From Xanthostigma xanthostigma (lineage: Eukaryota > Arthropoda > Insecta > Raphidioptera > Raphidiidae): a stretch of DNA of 64,000 nt. Made by a program: the position numbers and the translations under genes. The notes under the pieces were generated by a model, which did not search any database, was not told the origin of the DNA, and worked only from the letters and a program-made list of their open reading frames with translations. Shown here piece after piece: positions 1 to 11,283 of the stretch (the stretch's first letter is position 1; every line of letters starts with the position of its first letter). The DNA lies in NCBI GenBank assembly GCA_963575645.1, contig OY754468.1, forward strand, positions 22,282,465-22,346,464, written 5' to 3'.

Positions 1-180
1 CAGTTGTTGGCATACACTCGTCGAGTATAGATACATAAGATATATTATATTATATACACACTATAATATTATACTATAGAGTATAGTTCATTAATAAGAA
101 CTAAATGAGTAATTTAAATGGTGAGGATTGGCTGTTCAGAGCTATGGGATTGTATTTAAAACAGAGAAATAAGAAAAAAA

Positions 181-413
181 AGAAGAATATGGGTGAAAAA
201 TTGGTTAGAAATGCGTGATTCAAGAAGTCATGTTTATTTGATTAATGAATTACATCTTGAGCCGCTTGATTGCAATAATTATTTACGAATGAATGAATTA
301 ACTTACAATTGTTTACTGGAATTAGTTACCCTATTTATTAAGAACCAGGACACAAATATGTGAAAATCTATTTCTGCACAAGAAAGGCAGCAACATTGAG
401 ATTTTTGGCTTCT
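181..413 (+). pseudogene. PIF/Harbinger (HARBI1-like) transposase, N-terminal remnant
   Basis: Frame 1 from 181 to 363 translates to a peptide containing RIWVKNWLEMRD, LINELHL and NYLRMNELTYNCLLELV. This is the usual N-terminal pattern of HARBI1-like DDE transposases (WVR.WL..R...YLRM....F..LL..V). A stop falls at 361-363, followed by KSISAQER. After an apparent frameshift near 385, the family motif AATLRFLAS continues at 387-413. Downstream nothing transposase-like remains and the DDE catalytic domain is missing, so this is a dead fragment. The family call rests on motif recall, not a search. Confidence 0.7.
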
Positions 414-477
414 AGTTGTACAAAACACAGAACTCCAAAAACTGAACTGAAAAACACCCACACACACAACAGTTTAC

Positions 478-628
478 TTGAACACTGAACACTGAAGTCG
501 TTCAAAAATCAAGATGCATTTGATGAGTTCATGCTTGACTTCAGTGTTGGTTTCAGTGTTTATTTGTCCCACACACTATCATGCTTCACTGAACTATAAG
601 TTTGAACACTGAACTGTTGCATGAAGTG
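478..628. repeat. Inverted CACTGAA-rich repeat, possibly a Harbinger-type MITE end
   Basis: The block has GAACACTGAACACTGAAGTC at about 480-500 and the inverted form GACTTCAGTGTT...CAGTGTT at 538-561, then further CACTGAAC copies to about 620. It lies directly after the decayed Harbinger transposase and may be the terminal part of the same or a derived element. No clean target duplication was seen. Confidence 0.35.
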
Positions 629-714
629 TGATCGTGAGTGGGGCCTATTATGTTTGTCACTACATATTTGCTATATTTTTATAGACCTCTATAGGTGAGA
701 GAGAACTCTCCTGT

Positions 715-850
715 ACCTATATAAACTCGGGTTAATGAATCACGATAGAAAAAGGAATCAATCAGGAGCTCGAAAAGCTGGACGAAAATGGCTGCCTACA
801 CGAAGAGAAACGGCAACTTCACTCTTGTGTTCTCCTGCTTCTCTTTTAGA
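715..850 (-). repeat. Partial copy of the element at 44932-45245
   Basis: Read on the minus strand, this stretch matches the interior of the element at 44932-45245. Shared words include GAACACAAGAGTGAAGTTG, AGCCATTTTCGT and GAGCTCCTGATT, followed by TTTCTATCGTGA. The terminal repeats seen in the other copy are not clear here. Confidence 0.5.
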
Positions 851-1319
851 TAGACTGTTTATATATAGAGGTATGACGTTATTGATAAGTATTTAATAAA
901 AATGAAAATCCCGAATCAACTTTAAAGCGGTCGCAACAATCTTTGTTTATAAATATTTCAGTTAGGCAAAGGCAAAAAGGGAACTTTAAAAAACAAATTG
1001 AATGTGGCAAACTGAAACCTTGAACATATATTTATGTGACACGAACTGAAAAAACAACACACTGGGTTCAGTGATTGTTATACAACAGAAGGGGCGAGTC
1101 TTACATATTTTATACATAAAGGGTTGTACAAAAATGTTTGAAAGCATTTGATCAGTGGTGTGCAGTGAGGTTTTTTGAATTCATATGCACAGTAAGAATG
1201 TTAAAAAATCGAGTAGCAATGCCACAAGACTGCCGATAATAAAATGTATTTATGCTAATACAAGGAGTGTGGGTTTAGTACGTGAACTTAATTTTATATT
1301 TGGACGAAATAAATAAAGT

Positions 1320-1920
1320 TTAGGGTAGGACGGGGGAATGGCGTTCACTTAAGGAAAACATGGTGTATTTTTTAAATTATTTATTATAAATCAAAATTAA
1401 GAAGAGTAATAAAGTCTTTAATTATCGAGTAATCAACAATTTAACAACAAAAGCATATACCTATCTTTCACCTACTAGTAGTAGGAAAACATTATTAAAA
1501 AAACATGTTTGAGCGGCATTGCCCCTGACTTTGGGTAATGCCGCTCAGGGTCTAATAAAGTAGTGTACTCAATCCAATCCGGCTGTTTTGCTGCTTTGAT
1601 CATAATTTGTGATATTGTTGCGCTCAGCAAATTTATAAACAAGTTTACGCAAATCTGCGATACTATAGTATAGCGAGCCCAGCAACATAACTTGTTCAGC
1701 ACCTAATTAAAAATTAGATCAGCGCGGCCGCAAAAAAAAACGCTCTTCACGGTCGCATGACGCGAGCTGACTGTCCGTTTGTATCGCTGTCTATTAGAGG
1801 CCCCCTCCCCTCGCGCTTCACGCGACGTGACGTGTTGCTACGTTCCTTTTTGACAGAGTTACAGAGGTGAGCGCCATTACCCAGTGAGCGCCAATTACCC
1901 CTTCCTCCCCTACCCCTTAA
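1320..1920. mobile_element. MITE-like element with imperfect terminal inverted repeats
   Basis: The left end (AGGGTAGGACGGGGGAATGG then CGTTCAC) and the right end (GTGAGCGCCAATTACCCC then TTCCTCCCCTACCCCTTAA) are imperfect inverted copies about 600 bp apart. GAGCGCCATTACCC is repeated at about 1870 and 1897. There is no transposase. The right end abuts TTAA, the left only TTTA, so a TTAA duplication is not proven. Confidence 0.4.
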
Positions 1921-2439
1921 TACAACCCCGAAAAATCTTTTTTTTCTTTATTACAATATTATTATCAATTCACGTCTGTGCTCAATAAAATACGCCCATC
2001 ACAAACTAGCGTTTTCCTATCGAGCCGATTTTATCAACATTTTCGTGGAATATTTTCATGATTACTAAAGGGTAAAATTTCAAATTTAACAATTCCGAGG
2101 AGCCAAAAACTTATCTCAACCCCTAAATACCACCCTTAAATAGTCCAAATTGACCCATTTAAAATAAGATTCGTGTGGTGATGGATTCCAATATGTGGAC
2201 AAAATTTCATTTAAATGCAAAACTAGAGAGACGACCGTCCTTTTGCGTTACAAGCAGCCCTGGTTCGAATAAAGGAGATTTTACTGTATGTCCAACCAAA
2301 GAACGTGACTGCAGAAGAAGAGTAAAAATGTTAGAAATCTGCGAAACTGTAGGCGGAGAAGGTATCCTCGTGGAGCAGGTGATGCGGTTATAAACAAGTA
2401 AAAACTCTTGTTGTAAGTCATTTTTTGACGTGAAAAAAA
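1921..2439. other. Unassigned AT-rich stretch
   Basis: No protein motif, tRNA, terminal repeat or long tandem array was recognised. Short open frames here look random. Confidence 0.4.
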
Positions 2440-2508
2440 AAAATATATACGCGTCGAATTGAGAACCTCCTCCGTTTTTGTTTTTCGTCGGTTAAAAATG
2501 TCCATTCG
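2440..2508 (+). repeat. Tail of a lepidopteran repeat (GAGAACCTCCTCC / GTCGGTTAAAAA)
   Basis: GTCGAATTGAGAACCTCCTC, a T-rich run and CGTCGGTTAAAAATG form a 3' end I recognise as common in moth and butterfly genomes. A related copy is at 23395-23790 (AACCTCCTCC, GAAGTCGGTTAAAAATCG). Only the tail is present. Confidence 0.5.
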
Positions 2509-2992
2509 CTTGTTAAATACAGTTAAAGCCGGTCGATCTGTCTTGTGCTACAAAATACCGTAAGATTTGAGGCGTTCATGACTATTATCTAATGCATTAA
2601 AAACGGTTGAACCCACAACGGGTAGAGCTTCTAAAAGCCCAATTAGAGTAAGTATTATAACAATTCAAGTGCGCATACATACAATATTACAAAAAAAAAT
2701 TAAAGAGAAAAAAAGATAGGTACATTACTTCCTTAATTAACGTTAAAGACTAGATATGTACTGATTGAAGGTAATACTAAAAAAAATCAATATTTGGATA
2801 TCTTTCCAAATGTCTGTTTGACAAATTGCACATTTGTGCTACAGGTGAGCTATCATGAGCAAAGGTTGATGATTTTATTTTTGTTGTGAATGTCGTGTTT
2901 TTTCTTCTTGTATTTATGACTGGTACGACAATATTAAACTATGATAACAAATTACTCCTGTCAAAGGATCCATTAATTTGTATACAAAAAAA

Positions 2993-3410
2993 TCAGCTGG
3001 CAAATTCCTTCCTATATTGAAGTGTCTTCAGTCTTGACATTGTAACTGTTAAGCAAATCACGATAAGGTACAAAAGTGGGATAATAATGTTCAAACTTAT
3101 AGTGAACATATTATCTGAGAAATTTGCTTTGTATCATTTCTATTTTTTTTATGTACACATCAAATAACGGATTCCAGACAGCAGCATATTCAAGTTTAGA
3201 CCGAACAAAGGAGTTGAATAACGTGAAGATAACATAAACGTTATTTAAATCTCTGGAGATGCGAATAATGAGTTCTAGTAATTTATATGCTTCATTGACC
3301 ATTGTTTCAATGTGCATTTTAAAAGAGAGGTTGCTCTGAAATATGACATCCAAGTCTTTAATTGCGACGCATCTCTTAAGTCGAATATCAAGAATAGTAT
3401 ATATTTGAAA
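2993..3410 (-). pseudogene. Non-LTR retrotransposon reverse transcriptase, C-terminal remnant
   Basis: The minus strand encodes KDLDVIFQSNLSFKMHI, LLELIIRISRD, FNSFVRSKLEYAAVWNPLF and IEMIQSKFLR, the standard region after the RT palm in CR1/Jockey-type LINEs. Upstream at 3354-3410 the frame is still readable (TILDIRLKRCVAIKDL). After a stop at 3111-3109 it continues as YVHYKFEHYYPTFVPYRDLL, which is also family-like. The EN domain, the RT core and any TSD are absent. This is an old fragment. Confidence 0.7.
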
Positions 3411-3784
3411 TTAATGACTGAGTGTTTCCTGGTATAGGATAGGCATTTGCACTTTGAGATATTTATTTAATTTATTCAGCTGACACCATTAATTGATTTT
3501 GCCCAGATCTGATTGTATTAATACACGGAAAGCTCGCATCGAGAAGAATGCACTAAGCCTGAAAAGGTACCGAGCGAAAGCGAGGGCTACGACAGCGTCG
3601 AAGAGGGACCTTTAAAACCCAAACGTTTACGGATCATGTGCAGGCAATACAAGAAACAGTAATACTCTACGTTTTCACGAAAAAGTTACGGCACGGACGC
3701 AAACTGCGCCTTTCTTTAGTTTTTATTTTAGTTTTTTTTGGGGCCATTTATGCACTTTGTTTCTAAACTACAAGCTTTTTACAT

Positions 3785-3954
3785 GTACAGTAAAACCTGT
3801 GTACACTGACCACTTATGGTTCTCAAAAATAGTGGTCATTGTATAGAAAATGTGTAATGTAAGAGTAATTAGACCGGTTCCTAGAAATATTGGTCAATGT
3901 AGAGAGGTGGTCAGGTTACAGGCTGGTCATGTTTACAGGTTTCACTGTATATAT
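3785..3954. mobile_element. Short MITE with TACAGTRAAACCTGT terminal inverted repeats
   Basis: It begins TACAGTAAAACCTGT and ends ACAGGTTTCACTGTA, an imperfect inverted pair enclosing about 170 bp. GTGGTCA motifs are mirrored inside (CTGACCAC near the left, GGTGGTCAGG near the right). The termini suggest a Tc1/mariner-type MITE. There is no coding capacity. Confidence 0.6.
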
Positions 3955-4665
3955 ATTTTTTTAAATTAATACTGATAGATATTTATCGACATTTACAATT
4001 AATTTTTAAGTAAAATCACAAATTCTATAACAAATCTCATTAATTTCATGTTCGGTCAATTACCGTATCGCTACTGGCGCTTCGCTTAAAGGTGTATCAA
4101 TTAATCAACACCCTACATTGACACAGTTGGATATTGCAATGGAAACGACTCAGGCTACACTTCAAATATGTCTGGGTTAGTGGACTGTCACAATGTGACA
4201 AGAGTGTTCTGTATAACTCAACACATATTAGCTACAAATCGTTCGTTTGTTTTCATGCCCCGTTCTCTAAATAAAGGCCGCTGCACACGAGGCTAGAAAC
4301 ACTGCTTGGACTTCTGCTGGTCGGCAGGCTGGGTACGAAGCTGGAAATGACGTCACTGCGGGCTAGCCTGCTAGCTCACAAAGGTTTTAAAATTAGAAGA
4401 GGGGCTATTTTTCTCGCTAGGTCCGCTACTAGGTATGAGCAAGAACCAATCAGGAAGCAGTATCTTGTCACGTGGGCGACTTGAACAAACGCCCACAAAC
4501 ACTATGCCATAGTGTGTGTTCTGTTCCACTGCGCGCGCGCCGAATCTACCTACAGAGCAAGCTTGTAAAGACGTCTTGTGTGAAGCGAGCACATAATTGC
4601 AATTAAGAAAACCAGCGCTAGAAAACTAGTAGCCAAATCTAGCAAGGAACCTAGCGACAAATCCG

Positions 4666-5446
4666 GTTCTATGACTTTATATCCTCGGACAAAATATCCG
4701 CGACAAAATATCCCGGACAAAATATCCTCGGACAAAATATCCTCAAGACAAAATATCCTCAAGACAAAAAATCCATGGACTAAAAATCCTTGGACAAAAT
4801 ATTCTAAACATCAAAGAAAAATTGATTTATTGATCTTTTTGACGACTCGCATCGTGATAAATAAACATTAATTTACAAATAAAATAAAATATTCTGAAGC
4901 TTCCAATTTGTATTTTAAGTAACTCGAATGGATGTTTGTAAGTTGCTGTTCTGTTGATTTCTCGTCACGCGCAGTCAGTCGCTCACTTAGTAATACAGTA
5001 ACCCAAATGGGTTATTTTTGTCACCCAAAATTGTAATTTACAGTCACTCGTTTAAATACTACCCACCTCGTTATCGTTCACCCCGGAATTGTTTTTTTAA
5101 AAACTCTACATTTGTCCCTTCCCGTTTCACTTCCAGACAATTCGCATACCCCTTTATCGTTCACCCCGGAATTACAATTAGCATACCCGTTTATCGTTCA
5201 CCCCGGAATTATTTTTTTAAAAACTTCACCTCTGCCCCATTGCGTTTCAAATTGTGTTTGTATGCTGTTTGTTGTATATTTTAGCGTTCTGTTTTATTTC
5301 ATATTTTTTTTTTAATTTAACAGGATATTTTGTCCAAGGATATTTTGACATAAAATATTTTGTCTTGAGGATATTTTGTCCAAGGATATTTTGGCAAGGA
5401 TATTTTGTCGGGGATATTTTGTCCAAGGATATTAACGCCGGTTACC
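4666..5446. mobile_element. Nested element with arrays of GGATATTTTGTCC at both ends
   Basis: The left portion (about 4678-4805) holds seven or eight degenerate units of GGACAAAATATCCT. The right portion (about 5323-5435) holds the inverse, GGATATTTTGTCCAAGG, in similar number. The two arrays face each other as long subterminal inverted repeats around an AT-rich core. The insertion lies inside MITE family A and is flanked by GACAAATCC. No transposase was seen. Confidence 0.6.
5071..5210 (+). repeat. Three spaced copies of TTATCGTTCACCCCGGAATT
   Basis: Exact copies lie at 5071-5090, 5154-5173 and 5191-5210, with partly conserved spacers (TTTTTTTAAAAAC after copies 1 and 3; CGCATACCC or GCATACCCG before copies 2 and 3). 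They sit in the core of the nested element. Confidence 0.8.
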
Positions 5447-5527
5447 GACAAATCCAGCCTCGTGTGCAGCGGACCAAGAGGTACTCTGTGCACATTCTCT
5501 TGCTAGACTTTGTTTGGTTGGTCGGAT

Positions 5528-5778
5528 AATAGACGACACTGAACGGCACGTAGTCGAAACATTGAAGATAGGTAACACACCACACATGCTCTGTTCACCG
5601 CCGCAGTAAGCGTGCCTGGCTGTAGTGTGCAAGTTTTCGAACATCGAAACAATGTTGTACATATGGATGTCGTCGCGACGCAATTTCATGACGTCAACAA
5701 GCGTCGTTCTCTGGTAGTTAACTGTCTTGTTATATACAGTCATAAAATATCCGAAGTCTGTACGAGGTGTCGTCTATT
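5528..5778. mobile_element. 251-bp MITE with AATAGACGACAC terminal repeats
   Basis: AATAGACGACAC at 5528-5539 is exactly inverted as GTGTCGTCTATT at 5767-5778. The interior contains no recognisable coding sequence; an antisense open frame across it does not resemble any known protein. No target duplication is certain. Confidence 0.6.
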
Positions 5779-5868
5779 CTCTTAGAAGTTACAAAGAAAA
5801 TAAACACAAACAAACGTTTATCCACTTCCTTATAAGGAATGTTTCAGTATTACGGAACTTTTTTTTTT

Positions 5869-7400
5869 GACGTGATAACGTCTTATAAATTGATGAATCA
5901 CCAATCTTATAAATTGATAAAACACCGACTGCATGCACGAAAAAGTGTAACGTAACGTTCCTAACGTTCGTAACGCGTAACGTTCCGCCTGACCCTGTGC
6001 GTGCTTTTTGCTAATTTCTCGCTCAATTTAAATCAGATCGGTTTGAAACCAGTCTTAAACGAAAGAGGAGAACATTTTACATAGATTTCGTATAACAGAA
6101 TTTGCCTAAACAGTTTTTGACGTGATAACGTCTTATAAATTGATGAATCACCAATATTATAAATTGATAAAACACCGGCTGCATGTACGAAAAAGTGTAA
6201 CGCGTAACGCATAACGCATAACGCGTAACGTTCCGCCTGACGCTTTTTGCTAATTTCTCGCTCAATTTAAATCAGATCGGTTTGAAACCAGTCTTAAACG
6301 AAAGAGGAGAACATTTTACATAGATTTCGTAGAATTTGCCTAAACAGTTTTTTTATACAAAGTTATATAGAAAAATATTTTATACAAATTTATATAGAAA
6401 AATAGCTGTATAAATGCATTCAATTTTTTGATATTAGTATATTGTGAAATGCAAGGCCTTCTAAGTTAAGTATTGGAATAACTAATTATTATTAGAACAT
6501 AATACTTTGTAAGTTGCAAACGTCACTTTTGACATTTCTTATCATTCCGACACCAAGGATAAGCGGATTGAAACCAAATTTTGGGAGGTTTAGGTTATGT
6601 ATTACGGAATACGTTATCACGTAAAACTATCGTCCGTAAACCGACTTTACAGACAACCATTTTTTTTTTTATACAAATTTATATAGAAAAATAGCTGTAT
6701 AAATGCATTGTTGTCTAATGCATGGCGCGCGCGCGACGCGGTCGGTCGTCTTTGTTTGCCGTACATGGAAATTAGAAAATAACGTATGTCTTGTCTTAAC
6801 ATGAAAACGGCTGCATTTCTAATGTTTAATTCAATTTTTTGACATTAGTATTTTGTGAAATGCAAAGCCTTCTAAGTTAACTATTGGAATAACTAATTAT
6901 TATTAGAACATAATACTTTGACAGTTGCAAACGTCACTTTTGACATTTCTTATCATTCCGACACCAAGGATAAGCGGATTGAAACCAAATTTTGGGAGGA
7001 TGTTTGATATGCAAATATGAAGTGGCCTATTGTTTTTGGGGAACATCGGCGCATGCGTAAAAGAATATATCTCTTATAATGATGTTTTATATAATAATAA
7101 TATAGTTTTTAAAACGGTTTTTACTCTATCTATTTTTACTAGAAATTTTTGTAAATTTTTGGGGAAAATCGGCGCATGCGCAAAAGAGATATACATGCCA
7201 TAGTTGTTTTTTATATAATAATAGTGTACTTTTTATAGTGTTTTATTATTCTACTTAATAAAATTTACCTAAATTTGAAGCGAAAGATGCAATATCATAG
7301 ATTCGAATTATTATAATTATTGTATAAATTTAGGTTATGTATTACGGAATACGTTATCACGTAAAACTATCGTCCGTAAACCGACTTTACAGACAACCAA
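5869..7400. repeat. Composite repeat with GACGTGATAACG / CGTTATCACGT ends, tandemly duplicated
   Basis: GACGTGATAACGTCTTATAA begins units at 5869 and 6119, and a ~250-bp segment is duplicated between them. The other end, CGTTATCACGTAAAACTATC then CGTCCGTAAACCGAC, occurs at 6612 and 7352. A third related segment (AATGCAAAGCCTTCT... TTTTGGGAGG) occurs near 6419-6590, 6831-6998 and 8270-8442. The same end sequences bound the block at 59944-60850, so this is an interspersed family. No transposase was seen; its class is unknown (Helitron-like or MITE). Confidence 0.6.
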
Positions 7401-9000
7401 ATTTTTTTTTTTTGGCAATTTTTCTTACTTCCCTTTCTACTCGTGTTATGTAGTTGGTATTATAATTTCGTTTAGAAGAGGCGCTAAATTTCAATATCGG
7501 GACAGTGTATAAGCTTGAATCACTATTTTTGAAGTAAAACTTATTTAAACGCGACTCGAGAGTAAATCAGATCTTTTTTCGGACGACAGTTTCCGCTATT
7601 TAAAGCCATCGACTGACAGATGGCGGCATCAAAACGCATCTGTAGGAAATATAGCTACAGGCGCAAACGATTAAACATAGTCGATTTAATTTCTGAGTGA
7701 ATTATTTCCCAAAAAGTGTGAGTGGTAAAAACAAATTAAAAGAAGTTTTAGATCAACAGTCCAAAGGTTACACGCACTCATTTTTAGGGTTCCGTACCCG
7801 AAGGGTGCTCAAACGGAACCCTATTACTAAGCCTCCGCTGTCCGTCTGTCCGTCTGTCTGTCTGTCTGTCAGCGGGCTGTATCTCAAGAACCGTAATAGG
7901 TAGAGAGTTGAAATTTTCACAGAGTGTGTATTTCTATTGCCGCTAGAACAACAAATAATTAAAAACCCCCCAAAACTCCCAAAAGAGGAGCAAACTAAGT
8001 TTTTTGCTTATAATTCGCTCAATTTAAATCAGATCGTTTCGATTTTACATAGATTTTGTATAACAGAATTCGTCGAAACACTTTTTTTGTACAGCTTTAT
8101 ATAGAAATATAATGTATAAATTCAATTTTGTCTAATCCATAGCATACACGGAGATCGTCTGTCTTCGTTTGTTGCATAGTGTACTATGGGAATTTAAATA
8201 TTGCGTATGTTTTGTCTTAAAAAAAAAGATTGCATTTGTTCAAAAACGAATGTCATTTCAAATAATAGTCAGTCTTTTGACATTAGTATTTTGTGAAATG
8301 CAAAGCCTTCTGAGTTAACGATTTGAATAACTAATTGACTAATTATTAGAACATATTGCTTTGACAGATGCAAACGTCATTTTTAACATTTTTTACCATT
8401 CCAACACCATGGATGAGCGGAATAAAACCAAATTTTGGGAGGATGTTTAATATGCAAATATGAAGAGGCCTATTGTTTTTGAGAGACGTCGGCGCAAGCG
8501 CAAAAGAAATATATATTATAATGTTGTTTTTATAAGATAATAGTATACTTTTCATAACGGCTTATTATTTTGTTTTACAGGAGTTTTGTAAAATAAATTT
8601 TTGAAAAAAATCGACGCATTCGTAGAAGAAATATATACTATAAGGCTGTTTTTTATATAATAACGGTATACTTACTTTTCATAACGGTTTATTATTCTAT
8701 CTATGTTTACAAAAGTTTTGTAAATTTTTTTGGGAAAAATTGGCGCATGCGCAAAAGAAATATATGCAATGACGTTGTTTTATATAATAATAGTATGTAT
8801 GTCATAATGGTTTATTATTCTATTTTAAAAGAAAGTTTTGTAAAAAGTTTTAGGGGGAAAGGCGGCGCATGCGCAGAAGAGATATATGCTATAACATTGT
8901 TTTTATATAATAATGGTGTATTTTTCATAATGGTTTATTATTCTAAAGTTTTGTACTTTTTTTTTTGGGAAATCGGCGCATGCGCAACAGAGACATTTTC
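7047..9000 (+). repeat. Minisatellite-like array of ~120-bp units (GGCGCATGCGC)
   Basis: Degenerate units carry the word CGGCGCATGCGCAAAAGA at 7047, 7170, 8490, 8612, 8741, 8863 and 8974. Spacing is about 111-129 bp within the two runs. Each unit also carries TTTTATATAATAATAG and GGTTTATTATTCTA. The two runs are separated by another copy of the neighbouring repeat, so the array has been amplified as part of a larger block. Confidence 0.75.
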
Positions 9001-9272
9001 CATAACGTTGTTATTTGATATAATGGTATATTTATCAAAACTTTATATTATTTTATTCTACAAGAAATTTTTGTTAAAAAAGTGTTTATAATATAAAAAC
9101 GCCGGGGTGAATTATGTAAAATTTCACGCCTTGAAATTCTCGAACTACTTGCATACTCCCACTGGTTACATATTGTTATAGCGCCTCTCTTATTTCTTTT
9201 ACAAAAGTATTTAAAAAGTACATAGTGTACGGAACCCTTCGTGTGCGAGTCCGACTCACACTTGACCGTTTT
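7776..9272 (+). mobile_element. Lepidopteran interspersed element, AGGGTTCCGTACCC type, with expanded interior
   Basis: The left end TTTTTAGGGTTCCGTACCCG is followed by GTCCGTCTGTCCGTCTGTCT and the CTGTATCTCAAGAACCGT block. The right end TACGGAACCCTTCGTGTGCG, then GAGTCCGACTCACACTTG and a T run, is at 9230-9272. I recognise this combination from many moth and butterfly repeats. The interior is filled by the GGCGCATGCGC array and other repeats. A reverse-oriented partial copy is at 12703-13277. Confidence 0.6.
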
Positions 9273-9324
9273 TTTTTAATTCTTTCAGATAATAATTTAA
9301 CGAAAAATACGAACACCTTATTAC

Positions 9325-9620
9325 AGGGGTGGCGAACCTATAGCACGCGTGTCACAGGTGGCACGCGACAGAATATTGTTGGCACGGCCTTGATTGAGGT
9401 GCAAAATCGAAATAATTAAAAATGTAATAGATGTCGAAAAAAATTGACTATCACCATATAACAAATACCAAAAAGTTTCATGGCAGCCAATGTGTTATCG
9501 AAATTATTCTTTTCATCAATGTTGGATTAATTTTTCCGACAACTAAATTTCTTTGGCTGCTTGTCGGCACGTCATTACATTACATGGTATTAGCCCCTCC
9601 CCCGTTACGTAATATTTTAA
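9325..9620 (+). repeat. hAT-like terminal segment (CAGGGGTGGCGAACC)
   Basis: CAGGGGTGGCGAACCTATAG followed by CACGCGTGTCACAGGTGGCA resembles hAT element 5' ends. A second GTCGGCACG and CCCCTCCCCC near 9570-9605 may mark the other end. No transposase frame or 8-bp duplication was found. Confidence 0.35.
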
Positions 9621-9792
9621 CATTCTCTTAATAACCTTCCGTTACACGCTGTTTCGCTTAGTGTTAATTATTATTTCTTTTAAAAAAACTGATCTTGTGA
9701 ATTCTAAAGCATTTATTTATGGATTAACTTAAAGATGTCACTACTAGTAGAACGAAACCTAGTTTTGACGCGCAAAACTATATAACAGAGCA

Positions 9793-10532
9793 CAAGGCCG
9801 TAGCCAGGAATTCACTGGGGGGGTCGAGCTCTGGACCAGAGACAATAAGTGACAACTTTATTTATGTAAAATTATAATATATGCTTATTATAGTATAATT
9901 TAAAATAATTAAACAATTTAATTAAAAGACAACCGACGCGGATTGTCACCAGAAATAAAGCGCGATACAACGATCTCTGGATTGATTTCGACATCACGAT
10001 GAACGCTCATCAAGGCTAATCCAATCAGTCGTGACTGTCCCAAACTGTTTCTCAAAAATGTTTTAGCCTCCTCAACGAGGAAAAAGTACACTCGAGTATT
10101 GACATTTGACAGTAGCTTGTGAATCATGGGAAACATTACTGCGTTACAGCTGTCCAGCGCTTCTAGCGGTGTAGTGGGCCATTCCGCAGCAACTATTTTT
10201 GACCACTTCGCTCGCCACACCGATAACTCTCCTTCAAAACTTGTTTGATTTGACAAGTTTACCAAACACTTTCATGAATCCGTATTATTTGTAAATGTAA
10301 TTGTTTTTGTTAGTTACGAAAAAACTTATTTAATCTTGTACTGACTTGCGATCAACGCCAAAGCGACATATGATATGAAATGTAACAACGAAAGATTGTT
10401 ACATTTCAGATGGATGCCGAAAAACGTGATCCAAAAAAAATATTTTACTAGTATGTATAAAATGGTGGATTGGCTAAATAATTTTTTTTGGGGGGGGGGG
10501 TTGAACCCCCAAATTCCCTCCTTGCCTGTGTG
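9793..10532 (-). mobile_element. Internally deleted hAT element (ZMYM1-like type)
   Basis: The outer parts are related inverted sequences: AAGGCCGTAGCCAGGAATTC with a G run on the left, and a G run with TTGAACCCCCAAATTCCCTC then CTTGCCTG on the right. This resembles hAT ends of the CGTAGCCAGGA...GGGGGTT type. Only the transposase C-terminus (9918-10265) is retained. No clear 8-bp duplication could be fixed. Confidence 0.5.
9918..10265 (-). pseudogene. hAT transposase C-terminal dimerisation domain fragment
   Basis: The 115-residue minus-strand frame contains LSVWRAKW, LEALDSCNAVMFPMIHKLLS, KTFLRNSLGQSRLIGLALMS and VHRDVEINPE. This matches the order of the hAT C-terminal region as seen in ZMYM1-like and THAP/52-kDa-repressor-like transposases. 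The usual motif around (S/A)ERSFS is degraded to VEEAKTF. The catalytic core is missing, so it is a remnant, not an active gene. Confidence 0.65.
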
Positions 10533-10742
10533 TAAATGACAGTCTCAATTTAATTAAAATTACAGAAAATTACATTTGTTGAAATTTTATCATAGATATT
10601 GCAAATTCGAACCTGTCTTTAAGTTTTCTAAGCGCAATATTATAATGTAGTATTCAATTTAGTTAATAGTTCGGTGCATTTGATAATGAATGCAAGCTCG
10701 AATTACACTGAAGTATTAAATTTATTCTCTAATAGATTAGAC

Positions 10743-11275
10743 CAGAGGTTCCCAAACTTTCTTGTCTCGTAGACCACTTGTCATGTTTTCCGGTTGTGGG
10801 TAGATCCCCTGCTTATCTGATATTGATTTTTTGCAAATTCATTATTTTAAATGTATTTTTGACAACCGGTATAGTGCTACTCACTTTGAACGATTTAAAT
10901 TTATAAACGGTAGTGAAATGTAGTGTGAAATGCTTAGTTTTATATATATTAATTTGATTCAAACTAAACGAATCAAATTAAAATTTACTTTCTGTTACAT
11001 AAAATAACTAAGCAAAAAATAAATGCTTTTAGTGTGAGGGTTGAACCTGATGCTTTAATATTAAATTTTAAACATTTGGCATCAATTTAGTTAGATTTAA
11101 TCTTAAATCTCTTCGGTTAACGATGTCCAGTTTGTTTCTTTTTTTGTTAGGAGATTCACTATCGTTGACCCCCATTTTCATTTCATGGACCCTCAATTTT
11201 TTCCCGCTGACATGGACCCCTTCCAAGTTGTCGTCGACCCCCAAGGGTCGATATAAACCACTTTGGGAATCACTG
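10743..11275. mobile_element. Non-autonomous hAT element with 8-bp target duplication
   Basis: The element starts CAGAGGTTCCCAAACTTTCT and ends AAACCACTTTGGGAATCACTG, the classical hAT inverted termini. It is flanked by GATTAGAC (10735-10742) and GATTAGAT (11276-11283), an 8-bp target duplication with one change. The interior is AT-rich with no transposase. GGACCCTC and GACCCCCAAGGGTCG lie near the right end. Confidence 0.8.
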
Positions 11276-11283
11276 GATTAGAT

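Larger units (their letters stand above)
4276..5473 (+). mobile_element. MITE family A copy, split by a nested element
   Basis: The left end GGCCGCTGCACACGAGGCTA and the right end CCAGCCTCGTGTGCAGCGG are the inverted termini of a family also found at 20201, 25571, 38075, 40702 and 41712. The interior shares the AATCAGGAAGCAGTATCTTG and GTGTGAAGCGAGCACATAA blocks. It is interrupted near 4665-5447. GACAAATCC stands at 4657-4665 and again at 5447-5455, so it is the likely target duplication of the inner element. No transposase is present. Confidence 0.75.

Noticed and set aside
5432-5743. 103-aa minus-strand open frame
   Set aside because: It spans the boundary between MITE family A and another MITE, with no recognisable domain.
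7047-9000. CRISPR array
   Set aside because: Units are ~120 bp, degenerate, AT-rich and in a eukaryotic repeat block; no unique spacers or cas genes.
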